A stretch of DNA of 64,000 nt from Acidobacteriota bacterium (GTDB lineage: Bacteria > Acidobacteriota > Thermoanaerobaculia > Gp7-AA8), in the NCBI GenBank assembly GCA_021325515.1, contig JAJPHC010000013.1:188001-252000 (forward strand), in the 5' to 3' direction. Both the position numbers and the translations under genes were made by a program. Positions 52,776 through 60,943 of the stretch are shown piece by piece; within the stretch, counting starts at the first letter, position 1, and every line of letters starts with the position of its first letter. The notes beneath the pieces were generated by a model that was not told the DNA's origin, did no database searches, and worked only from the letters and a program-made list of their open reading frames with translations.

Positions 52776-53510
52776 ATGAATGAGCAGCGCTCGGATTTCC
52801 TGACCGTGATCGCCATGGCGGTCGTCGTCTATGCCTTCACGAACATGATTCACGAAGGGCTCGGGCATGGCGGCGCGTGCCTGTTGCTGGGCGGCCGGGC
52901 AAAGGAGCTCTCCTCGCTGCACTTCGCGTATGACGAAGGAAGTGTGACGGCTGCGGAGTCGAAGATGATCTCGGCGGCGGGATGTGTGGCGAATTGGCTC
53001 GCGGCAGCCGCCGGGCTGGTCGCATTTCGCCGCCGCAGGACATTCGCGCGCTGGCTCTTCACCGCGATCAACCTGATGATGCCCGCGGGCTACCTGCTCT
53101 TTTCCGGCGTGATGAAAGTCGGCGACTGGGTGAATGTCTGCCGCGACTTGCCGCAGGCAGTCTGGCGCCCGCTGTTCGCACTCGCCGGTGCTGCGCTCTA
53201 TTTCCTCAGCGTGCGCTTCTCGGCGCGCCTAATCGGCGAGCCGCTCTCGCGTCCGGCCACGATCTCCTACGTGACCGGCGGCCTGCTCTACTGCATCTCG
53301 GGGCTGTTCAATCCGCACGGCCCGCTGCTGATCGCGATCTCCGCCGCTGCCGCGTCGTTTGGCGGCACGTCGGGGCTGATGTGGTTCGACGAGTTCGTGA
53401 AGGAACAGCCGGTGACCATGCTGGTGCAGCGAAGCAACGCGTGGTTAGCCGCCGGCGCCGTGGCGGCCGTTGTCTTCATCGGAGTCTTCGGTCCCAGCCT
53501 GCGATTCTGA
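52776..53510 (+). CDS. membrane protein with HEGLGH motif
   Basis: 244 residues, about 6 membrane spans. The first span ends FTNMIHEGLGHGGACLLLGG. An HE...H motif at the end of a first transmembrane helix, followed by GG, recalls M50-type intramembrane metalloproteases, but the spacing is HExxxH rather than HExxH. A later acidic residue in a span (MKVGDWVNV) could be a third ligand. No clear RBS. Function unknown. Confidence 0.6.
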   Translation: MNEQRSDFLTVIAMAVVVYAFTNMIHEGLGHGGACLLLGGRAKELSSLHFAYDEGSVTAAESKMISAAGCVANWLAAAAGLVAFRRRRTFARWLFTAINLMMPAGYLLFSGVMKVGDWVNVCRDLPQAVWRPLFALAGAALYFLSVRFSARLIGEPLSRPATISYVTGGLLYCISGLFNPHGPLLIAISAAAASFGGTSGLMWFDEFVKEQPVTMLVQRSNAWLAAGAVAAVVFIGVFGPSLRF

Positions 53511-53527
53511 AGGGCGAAGCGGCGGCC

Positions 53528-54280
53528 TCAGTGCTCCGCGGCCGCGGCTTCCGCGAGGATCTTGTTCACCATGAACTCGCGCTGCAGGAGGTGATCGCCA
53601 TATCCCTCCTGCGTGATGAACTTGAAGGTCGTGTCGCCATCGGGGAGATTCTTCGGCAACTGGTCGCGCGAGAAGCTCCAGCGCTCGACGACTCCTTTTG
53701 AAATCGCTTCTGTCCCCTGCGCCGTCAGCGCCTTGTCCGCCGCCTCGGCGGCGCGAACGGAAGCCTGCGCTCCCGAGTCGACGGAAGCCTGGGCCGCGTT
53801 GCCGCCGAAGCGGTTCGATCCCCCATCGCGCGCGGTGAGCGGCTTGACGCTCACGACGGTTGGCGGACCAAGAAGAATGAAAACGCGGCCGCGATCGCTT
53901 TCCGAGCCGCGCGTCCGTCCGCTGCCGAACATCTCATCCGCGAACCTGATCCGGCGTTCCTTCTCCGTCGAGCCTTTGGTGAACGTGGCCCATCCCGGAT
54001 AGAGCGCGTCGAACGTGTTCCCCGAGCCGTCGCCGCCACCGGCGACCTCGCGGAAGAGAGCGACGAAGCGCTTGTCATACCGTGCGGAATCGACGGACTT
54101 CGTCTGGGGACTGAATCGCAGAAACGCCGCGAGCTCGCGCTTCGCCTCGGCCGTCTTGTTCGCGCCGCTGTATGCGAGTGCGTCGTAGAAGTGCAATGCG
54201 GTGAGGGAGCACGCATTCGCCGCGTGTCGGCATTCAAGATTCGCTCGGGGGGTCGTTGGAACCGAACTACCTGAATGCAA
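53528..54280 (-). pseudogene. TPR-GWxTD protein, 3' fragment of a split gene
   Basis: 250-residue open frame. From about residue 25 (54208) it is a TPR-like helix pair (LTALHFYDALAYSGANKTAE), then a GWxTD-type domain: YPGWATFTKGSTEKERRIRF, RGRVFILLGPPTVV and a C-terminal VERWSFSRDQLPKN. The first ~24 residues are low-confidence sequence with no signal peptide. The missing signal and first TPR are encoded at 54957-55145 in the short gene upstream. The two halves appear to be one ancestral gene interrupted at 54209-54956. It may still be translated as an orphan fragment. Confidence 0.6.
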
Positions 54281-54315
54281 GTTTCACTCGGGCAAATACG
54301 CGGGTCAAGTCCCGG

Positions 54316-54861
54316 CTACTTATGGTGGCAATCGGGAGCTGGCGAGTAGTGGTCCCGCGACTCCGCGATTTGGTAGAACGCATCCTCCATGTCCGGTGTG
54401 ACCGATGGGCATCCCGGCGTGTGATAGAGATGCGTCGCCGGATCGAGAAATGCCACATAGGCTCCGTCGCCGGCCGCGCGCTGCCGCTGCTCGAACGTGG
54501 CCCTTAACCACTCCTTTTTCATAATGGCTTCCTGCTCTTCGGCGGTTGTCTTCGGCCGATCGGGCCGAGATTGCCGCTTTAGCGTGATCTCATTCGCGAC
54601 GTACTCCATCGGCTCTTTCACGGTCACCCGTCTCGCCGTCACGAGTTCCCATCCGTCCTTCCCGAGCCGGTTGAGCGTCGAGTCATAGACCTCATCGTGA
54701 GGAGTGATCGTGATGTACTCCCATTGCGGAGCGGGTTCGGGAACGCGCTCCGCTGCTGGCGGGATCGGTTGCGTGGAGGATGCGCGCGCTTCCGTGCGCG
54801 CACACCCCCCGAGAAGAACGATCGTAATGAGGAACGCGGGAACCCTGATGATGTTGGTCAT
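54316..54861 (-). CDS. lipoprotein with DUF4177-like domain
   Basis: 181 residues; lipobox ITIVLLGGC. After an Ser/Pro/Glu-rich linker, QWEYITITPHDEVYDSTLNR followed by KDGWELV resembles DUF4177 (WEY...LN.lG.eGWELV). The C-terminal half contains YHTPGCPSVTPDMEDA. It overlaps the upstream 95-residue gene by ATGA. Its base composition looks a little lower in GC than its surroundings, and it sits between the two halves of the split TPR-GWxTD gene, so it appears to be part of an insertion. Confidence 0.7.
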   Translation of the reverse strand: MTNIIRVPAFLITIVLLGGCARTEARASSTQPIPPAAERVPEPAPQWEYITITPHDEVYDSTLNRLGKDGWELVTARRVTVKEPMEYVANEITLKRQSRPDRPKTTAEEQEAIMKKEWLRATFEQRQRAAGDGAYVAFLDPATHLYHTPGCPSVTPDMEDAFYQIAESRDHYSPAPDCHHK

Positions 54862-55145
54862 CGTCGATATCCATCCGTAACGCCGTGCTGCATCAACCGT
54901 TGGGTCAGATCGTCCGTATCTGCCGTTGTCGGCACGTCGTAGCCGCTATCGTTTTGCGCCTGCGTGTGCTGCGGCTCGGCCAGCCGCTCTGCGTCGGGCA
55001 CGGCTGCTTCGAGCAGCTTCACCGCATCGTCGAAACGCTTTTCGTTGATTGCCTGCCGCGCCTGCCCGATCGCGGTGCCGGGGTCGCCGGCGAATGCCAG
55101 CATGGGAAAGAGAATTAGAGCGACGAGATTTTGCAGGCGGGACAT
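54858..55145 (-). pseudogene. signal peptide and first TPR of split gene, 5' fragment
   Basis: 95-residue frame. Signal peptide LVALILFPMLAFAG, then a TPR-like helix pair GTAIGQARQAINEKRFDDAV / KLLEAAVPDAERLAEPQHTQ, up to about residue 63 (54957). The rest (QNDSGYDVPTTADTDD...) has different character. Joining residue 63 to the fragment starting near 54208 restores a continuous signal-TPR-TPR-GWxTD protein. The frame may still be translated and coupled to the lipoprotein gene. Confidence 0.55.
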
Positions 55146-55152
55146 CCCTCCA

Positions 55153-56769
55153 TTATCCCACTGCCTTCCGCATCTGCCACAGCAGGTGGCTCAGGTGATC
55201 CCGCCGCGTCTCGCCCGTCGTCACGATCAACAGCTTCGTGATCTTGAGCTCCAGCGGGTCGGTGAAGAGCAGGATCAGCATCTCGCGGATGAAGCTCGTG
55301 TTGAGTGTGATGTCGTTGTCGGTGCCGACGCCGAGGCGGATGCCCTTCTTCTCCCACCAGGAGAAGGGATGGTCCTTGTAGTCGGCGAGCTCGCCGGTGA
55401 GCTTCTTGTTCGAGGACGGCAGCGATACGAGGGTCAACCGCTTGTCGATCATCCGGTTGAGCACGTCGTGCTGATAAGACTCGACCTCGCGCGCGTGATG
55501 GAACTTCGTCTTCGTCGCGCGCGTCGCCTCGCTGTCGCTCAGTGGCACGCCATTCAGCAGCTTGTCGCGGATCTCTTCACGGCCGCTCCAGTCCATGTCG
55601 GCGATCTCGTTGCGCTGCCGTGACGCGATCGCCTCGCCGCGCGCGTTCGCGCGAAACACGCGCTGCAGCAGTGCGTGGAAGTAGAAGTTCGGATTGATGC
55701 CCATCGACAGGCCGTGCTCGATCGCGTCGACGTGCCAGATGTTCATCGCGTTGTCGACGGCCTGCACTCCCTGGCGCAGCGTGTTCCACGTCTCGCCGTG
55801 ATGGCTGCGCGTGCGGAAGCCGTACGCCTGCAGCTTGCGCATGCCGACGCGCATCTCCTGGAAGTGCGTTTTGCGATAGAAGCCGCGCTCGTCGCCGACG
55901 GTGTCGACTTCCGTCATCACATCGCCCAGCTCCGGATATTGCTTCAGCAGCTCGATGATCTGCCGCACCTGATCATCGAAGCTGGCGCGCTTGGAGGGAT
56001 AGCGCGCCGCGTCGTAGAACGTCGACTCTTTCCGGAAGCTCGGCGAGAGAACGAACCGGAACGCCGGCACTTCCGACTGAAACGAGCGGAAGCCGTCGTA
56101 GAGACCGAGCAGCACATCCTCCGGCGTGAGTGCGGCGATGCCCGGAATCTGCTCGGCGGAATCGGTCGTCTCGCGGAAAAGCGTGAACTTCAAACGCACG
56201 GAGCCGACATTCGCCGTGCGATAGAGGCGGCTCGCCAGGTGATACGCCGCCTCGCGATGCGCCTCGCGCGAGGTGAGGATCAGCTTCGCGAGATAGAGGA
56301 TCCTGAGATAGCGATCGAAGCGGTCGTCATCGCCCAGCCGGATCAGCCGATCGACATCCGCGGCATTGCGGATCGGCAGCGCGTCCTCTCCATACACCTC
56401 GCGGATCTTCCGCTCATAGAGCGCGCGGTTCGGTCCCTCCAGCAGCGGCTGCAGCCGCGGATAGATGAACTCCGCGTCGAGCGAGCCGGTGAGATGAATG
56501 TGCTCGTCGCGATAGGGAATCGGAAACGCGCGGAAGAAGGCGCCGAGAGACTTCGACACCGGATGGGCGAACAGCGCCTCGATCGGCTCGGCGTTCAGAC
56601 GAAAGCGGCCGAGGAGCTGGTGGAACTCGCGGATGCAATGCGCGGCTTCCTCCGGCAGCGGCTGTTGCTGCGCGAGGAGCAGAGTGTCGTCGAGCGAGAG
56701 GCCGCTCGTCTCGCTGATCAACTGTGTGAAAACTCTCGTGAGCTCGTGAACGAGATCCATTGCACTCAT
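55153..56769 (-). CDS. adenosine/AMP deaminase-like metal hydrolase
   Basis: 538 residues from the ATG at 56769 (a second ATG at 56760 is equally possible). Metal/active-site signatures of the adenosine deaminase family in order: DEHIHLTGSLDAEF (HxH, about 107), FRTRSHHGETWNTL (His, about 325), VDAIEHGLSM (about 350), and SLPSSNKKLTG with the final LGVGTDND (about 490). It is considerably longer than typical ADA (330-350). The extra ~150 residues lie between the HxH and the central His, so the substrate may be a nucleotide or other purine derivative. Cytosolic. Divergent from the next gene by 17 bp. Confidence 0.8.
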   Translation of the reverse strand: MSAMDLVHELTRVFTQLISETSGLSLDDTLLLAQQQPLPEEAAHCIREFHQLLGRFRLNAEPIEALFAHPVSKSLGAFFRAFPIPYRDEHIHLTGSLDAEFIYPRLQPLLEGPNRALYERKIREVYGEDALPIRNAADVDRLIRLGDDDRFDRYLRILYLAKLILTSREAHREAAYHLASRLYRTANVGSVRLKFTLFRETTDSAEQIPGIAALTPEDVLLGLYDGFRSFQSEVPAFRFVLSPSFRKESTFYDAARYPSKRASFDDQVRQIIELLKQYPELGDVMTEVDTVGDERGFYRKTHFQEMRVGMRKLQAYGFRTRSHHGETWNTLRQGVQAVDNAMNIWHVDAIEHGLSMGINPNFYFHALLQRVFRANARGEAIASRQRNEIADMDWSGREEIRDKLLNGVPLSDSEATRATKTKFHHAREVESYQHDVLNRMIDKRLTLVSLPSSNKKLTGELADYKDHPFSWWEKKGIRLGVGTDNDITLNTSFIREMLILLFTDPLELKITKLLIVTTGETRRDHLSHLLWQMRKAVG

Positions 56770-56786
56770 GCTAACGTGACTGCGCC

Positions 56787-57650
56787 ATGAAGCGGGCAAT
56801 CGCTCTGTTCCTGGTTGCGGCAATGCCGGCTGCAGGCGCAGTGCGGCGAGCGGTGACGCAGCCGTCTCCGCCGAAGCGGATGAACTGGGCGATCACGCTC
56901 ACCTTCTCCGATCTGACCGCCGCGATCTCCTCCTCGGGGTCGGTGACGGTGAAGCGCGGCGGGCTCACCTGCGCGGCCTCGCTGGCGGAAGCGCAGCGCG
57001 TCGAGCTCGAGCAGCTCGTGAAACGCGCGGAGCCCGCCCGCTGGCCGGCGACGCGCGAGGGCGCGGTGCTGAAGCTGACGCGGGACGCGGAGAGCTTCGA
57101 GGCCTCGGTCATTGACTCCGCGCTTCCTTCCGATCTCTCCGCGCTGTATGCCGGCGCCGCCTCCGTGCGCGACGCGAACTTCAACGTCTGTACGACAGGT
57201 GCAGCGAATGGTTGGGCTATCGAAGCGTATGAAGAGGGCGGCTTCATCTACCGATATCACCGCGTCACGGCGGACGCATCGGGCAATGTGACCGTGCAGC
57301 CGAGCTCGCGCGGAACTGTGTGCACGCATCTGCTCGACCCTGTGGAGACGGCGCAATTCGCGGAGCTCGCGCTCGCCGCGCAGCCGCTGGCGTGGCTGCC
57401 GACGTATGTCAGGAAAGAGAATCCGAGCGGCTGCTGCGATCAGATCCACACCGGCCTGCGCCTCATCCGCTTCAGCGGGGTAACGTCCGCGATGTTCGCG
57501 ACGGACTGGTTCTCGGACCACGATCCGCTGCCGCCCGATCTCACCGCGCTCTACGAGCGGCTCTTCGGCCCGCTCGGCACATCTCTCTTCGAGCGCTACG
57601 GCGCGGCCTGCGGCCCCATCTGGAATGCGGACGCCTCGTCCGTAAACTGA
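56787..57650 (+). CDS. exported hypothetical protein
   Basis: 287 residues. Signal peptide RAIALFLVAAMPAAGA, then a basic/proline segment (RRAVTQPSPPKR) and a mixed beta-rich body with about six Cys, including GCCDQIHTG, that may form disulfides. Two similar-looking blocks (AEAQRVELEQLVKRAEPARW and ETAQFAELALAAQPLAW) suggest an internal duplication. No family recognised. Confidence 0.65.
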   Translation: MKRAIALFLVAAMPAAGAVRRAVTQPSPPKRMNWAITLTFSDLTAAISSSGSVTVKRGGLTCAASLAEAQRVELEQLVKRAEPARWPATREGAVLKLTRDAESFEASVIDSALPSDLSALYAGAASVRDANFNVCTTGAANGWAIEAYEEGGFIYRYHRVTADASGNVTVQPSSRGTVCTHLLDPVETAQFAELALAAQPLAWLPTYVRKENPSGCCDQIHTGLRLIRFSGVTSAMFATDWFSDHDPLPPDLTALYERLFGPLGTSLFERYGAACGPIWNADASSVN

Positions 57651-57652
57651 AC

Positions 57653-58969
57653 CTAAAACTGGAAGTAGATGAACGGCGTCTCGTCCGCGGGCCAGAGGAA
57701 GAAGAACGCGATGCCGGCCGCGAGCCCCGACGCGATCAGCGCCGCCGTGCTCCATCGCGCGGGATCGAGCCTGATGGCATGCAGCACGAGGAACAGCGCG
57801 ATCAGCGCGATCGTGCTGAAGAAGAAGATCGCCAGCAGGCCGCGCCCCTGCAGTGCGAAGTCGAAATCGAAGAGCACGAACTTGCGCATCGCGGCGAGCA
57901 TCGCGTGTGGCTCGCGCACGCGGAACACGATCCAGGTGAAGAGGATGAAGAGCTGCGTCGCGATCAGCGAGCGGCCACGCCAGACGATGAGCGCGATCGC
58001 ATGGAGCGCGCCCCACAGGACGAAATTCCACGACGCGCCGTGCCACAGGCCGCCGAGCAGCATCGTGATCAGCAGATTGCGGATGCGATGAGCGCGATTG
58101 CCGCCGAGCGGAATGTAGAGGTAGTCCCGCAGCCACGACGACAGGCTGATGTGCCACCGCCGCCAGAACTCCGACGGGCTGCGCGCGAAGTACGGACGAT
58201 CGAAATTCACCGGCAGCTCGAAGCCGAACACGTGCGCCAGCCCGACCGCCATGTCGGTGTACCCGGAGAAGTCGCAGTAGATCTGCACCGCGAAGGCGAT
58301 GGTCGCGATCCAGATGACGATGCTCGGCCATTGCGCCGGATCGGCGAACACCGCGTTCGCAAAGACGGCGACGTTGTCGGCGATGAGCACTTTCTTCGCG
58401 AGGCCGCGCGTGATCCGCAGCACCGCAAACTCGTCGATGCGGATGGCGATCGGCCGCTCGAGCTGCGGCAGGAACTGCTTCCCGCGCACGATCGGTCCCG
58501 CCACCAGCTCCGGAAAGAACGCGATGAAGAGCGCGTAGTCCAGCGGTGAGCGGCACGCCGGAATCTCGCCGCGATAGACATCGACGATGTAGCTGATGGA
58601 GTGAAAGGTGTAGAACGAGATGCCGAGCGGCAGAATGATGTGCAGCAGCACGGGATCACGGCCGAGGAGTGCGGCGATGTTGGCGCTGAAGAAGTCGAAG
58701 TACTTGAAGATGCCGAGCAGCGTGAGATTCGCCGCGACGCTGAGGCCGACGAGCAGCCGGCTGCGCCTTCTCTCGAGCGCGAGTCCGATCGCGTAGTCGG
58801 CGAACGTCGTGATCAGCAGCGGCAGCAGAAAGAGCGGGCTCCACCAGCCATAGAAGAACCAGCTCGCCAGCAGCAGGATCGTCTTGCGCCCCGCCGTGTT
58901 GCGCACGGCCGCCACCGCAGTGACGACCGCGAGGAAGAAGAGCAGGAACTGAGGCGTCTGGAACAGCAT
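57653..58969 (-). CDS. MBOAT O-acyltransferase (AlgI-like)
   Basis: 438 residues, about 11 membrane spans. Canonical features: ILPLGISFYTFHSISYIVDV, FFPELVAGPIVRG, QIYCDFSGYTDMAVG, PSEFWRRWHISLSSWLRDYL, YIPLGGNR and the catalytic His in GGLWHGASWNFVLWG. AlgI/DltB/PatA proteins move acetyl or acyl groups across the membrane to an extracytoplasmic glycan. It overlaps the SGNH-like gene by 1 bp, the usual partner that completes the transfer. With no polymerase gene nearby, the target glycan is not identified. Confidence 0.92.
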   Translation of the reverse strand: MLFQTPQFLLFFLAVVTAVAAVRNTAGRKTILLLASWFFYGWWSPLFLLPLLITTFADYAIGLALERRRSRLLVGLSVAANLTLLGIFKYFDFFSANIAALLGRDPVLLHIILPLGISFYTFHSISYIVDVYRGEIPACRSPLDYALFIAFFPELVAGPIVRGKQFLPQLERPIAIRIDEFAVLRITRGLAKKVLIADNVAVFANAVFADPAQWPSIVIWIATIAFAVQIYCDFSGYTDMAVGLAHVFGFELPVNFDRPYFARSPSEFWRRWHISLSSWLRDYLYIPLGGNRAHRIRNLLITMLLGGLWHGASWNFVLWGALHAIALIVWRGRSLIATQLFILFTWIVFRVREPHAMLAAMRKFVLFDFDFALQGRGLLAIFFFSTIALIALFLVLHAIRLDPARWSTAALIASGLAAGIAFFFLWPADETPFIYFQF

Positions 58970-59727
58970 CAGAGGTGCTCCTCGATGAACTGCGTCAGCT
59001 TCGCGGCGCCGGCGTCGTTGGGATGCGTATCGTCGCGGAAGCCGCCGGCGTCGAGCAGGTGGGTCGCGTCGAGCACCTGCGCATTCTCGAGGTGCAGCGA
59101 AATGTCAGGGTAATGCGCGCGCACGATCGGCGAGAGCGGCGCGAGCACGACGACGACGTGACGGCGCTTCGCGATCGCCTCCAGCAGCGCGCGCTGGTGA
59201 GGATCGACGGCGAACGCTTCACGGCTCATCCACACCTCGCGTGCCGCAGCGTGTCCGCGGGCGAAGAGGCTCTCGAAGGCGGCGCGGACGATCCAGCGCG
59301 AGCGGATGCGCTCCCGCCAGTCCGACATCGCGGGCATTCCGCTGAGCGCGCGCGACTCCTCACTCGGGCGCAGCCCGTACATCCACCATGCGTTCCATCC
59401 CTGCGCGTTCAGCGACGATCTCGCCGCGAGCTGCCACGGAGTCACGACGAGCACGATCGTCTTCGTGTCGCGCAACTCTCCGGCGATCATCGCCGACTCG
59501 CTGAGCAGTTGTCCCGGCGTTGCGAGATTCGTCCCCACGCGCACGCCGTACATCGCGACGGAGTTGCCGATGACCGCGAGCCGCGGGTGCGTTCGTAGCA
59601 GCCGCACGACTTCGCCGATCCGCGCACGGTCATTGGGCAGATGCAGGAAGACGAGCGGCGCGATCAGCCACGCGAGGATCAGGCCACCTGCGACCGAGGC
59701 GACGGCGATCGACGCGCGGCGAGTCAT
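58969..59727 (-). CDS. SGNH-hydrolase-like membrane-anchored partner of MBOAT
   Basis: 252 residues from the ATG at 59727, which overlaps the MFS stop as ATGA. One N-terminal span (ASVAGGLILAWLIAPLVFLHL) anchors a periplasmic domain. A block I-like LAVIGNSVAMYG supplies the Ser, and the C-terminal FRDDTHPNDAGAAKL supplies the Asp-x-x-His pair of SGNH/AlgJ/DltD-type enzymes. It pairs with the MBOAT gene to form an O-acylation module. Divergent overall, so the call rests on these two motifs and on context. Confidence 0.7.
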   Translation of the reverse strand: MTRRASIAVASVAGGLILAWLIAPLVFLHLPNDRARIGEVVRLLRTHPRLAVIGNSVAMYGVRVGTNLATPGQLLSESAMIAGELRDTKTIVLVVTPWQLAARSSLNAQGWNAWWMYGLRPSEESRALSGMPAMSDWRERIRSRWIVRAAFESLFARGHAAAREVWMSREAFAVDPHQRALLEAIAKRRHVVVVLAPLSPIVRAHYPDISLHLENAQVLDATHLLDAGGFRDDTHPNDAGAAKLTQFIEEHL

Positions 59728-60893
59728 GCCGGGGCCACGCTCCGCAAGCGCATCATCGCCATGATCCCCAGCAGCGGCCCGATGCCGAGGGCCGCAAACG
59801 CATAACGCCACGTGATGTGCTCGACGAGCAGCGGCACGAGACGAATGGAGAAGGTCGTGATCAGAAATCCGATGCACGTCTGAATCGTCAGCGCGGTGCC
59901 GAGGTAGCGCGGATCGCCGTGCTCGGTGACGGAGGCGGAGAATTGCGCGGAGTCGGCGACGACGCTCGCGCCCCAGATCGCCACCACGATCAGGAGCAGG
60001 ACGGGTGGACCGCCGTAGAGAAATCCTACGAGGAAGCAGCAGGCGCCGCTGATCGCCATCGCGGCCGCCGCGACGATCGCGCGGCCGGCGCGGTCAGCCA
60101 CGATCCCCGCGAGGACACAGCCGATCGCTCCGCATCCGATCATCACGAACGACGCCGCCTCGGCCAGCACCGGCGGCTCGCCGCGCTGCGCAAGACTGGC
60201 GCGGATCATCACCGGCGCCCACGTCCACATCGCATACAGCTCCCACATGTGTCCGAAGTAGCCGAAGTTCGCGAGACGAACGCCGCGATTCCGAAAGACG
60301 CGCGTGATCTGCGTGATGTCGAACGGCTGGTTCGACAGCGCATACGGTCCTTCGCGGACGAAGGCGGCGATCATCAGGGCGCTGATGACGGCGAAGAGCG
60401 AGGCGATTCCGACATTCAGGCGCCAGCTCTTCGGGCCGATGGCGTGGATCAGATACGGCGAGGCCTTGCCGATCGTGAGCGCGCCGATCAGCACACCGAG
60501 CGCGACACCGCGCCCTTCGCGGAACCATGTCGCGATCAGCTTCATGCCGGGCGGATAGACGCCGGCAAGGCAGATTCCGGTGATGCCGCGAAGGATGATC
60601 GCGGTGACGGCATCGTGTGCGAAGAGCGCGAGCAGCGCGTTCGCGAACGCGCCGGCCAGCGCGCAGGCCGTCATGAGATGGCGTGCGGAAAGGATGTCGG
60701 GAAGATTCAGCAGTGCGCTGATGAGCGTGCCGGCGACGAAGCCGAGCTGCACCGCGAGCGTGAGCCAGGCCGTCTGCGGCTCGGAGAGATGCCACTCGCG
60801 CGCGATCTGCGGCGCAACGGCCGAGGCGCCGAACCAGAGCGCCATCCCGAAGAGAACGGCGGAGGAGATCAGCGCGAGCGCGCGGGTTTTCAC
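59724..60893 (-). CDS. MFS transporter
   Basis: 389 residues from the GTG at 60893. Longer starts would run through the hairpin at 60906-60935 and add a charged, proline-rich tail. Twelve membrane spans. Motif A region LPDILSARHLMTAC, and GITGICLAGVYPPGMKLIAT resembles nitrate/nitrite- or cyanate-type MFS members. The duplicate motif is ADRAGRAIV. Substrate unknown. Directly precedes the SGNH/MBOAT pair, with a 4-bp overlap. Confidence 0.85.
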   Translation of the reverse strand: MKTRALALISSAVLFGMALWFGASAVAPQIAREWHLSEPQTAWLTLAVQLGFVAGTLISALLNLPDILSARHLMTACALAGAFANALLALFAHDAVTAIILRGITGICLAGVYPPGMKLIATWFREGRGVALGVLIGALTIGKASPYLIHAIGPKSWRLNVGIASLFAVISALMIAAFVREGPYALSNQPFDITQITRVFRNRGVRLANFGYFGHMWELYAMWTWAPVMIRASLAQRGEPPVLAEAASFVMIGCGAIGCVLAGIVADRAGRAIVAAAAMAISGACCFLVGFLYGGPPVLLLIVVAIWGASVVADSAQFSASVTEHGDPRYLGTALTIQTCIGFLITTFSIRLVPLLVEHITWRYAFAALGIGPLLGIMAMMRLRSVAPA

Positions 60894-60905
60894 AGATGGG
60901 ATTAT

Positions 60906-60935
60906 GGGACGGATGGGGCAGATCCCATCCGTCCC
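60906..60935. terminator. perfect 12-bp hairpin, shares core with 48 kb repeat
   Basis: GGGACGGATGGG (60906-60917), 6-nt loop GCAGAT, complement 60924-60935. It lies between the DJ-1/PfpI gene stop (60944) and the MFS start on the minus strand, so it may be a terminator or attenuator. The same 12-mer and its complement form the inner part of the inverted repeat at 48027-48144. Confidence 0.6.
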
Positions 60936-60943
60936 GTTCGAGC

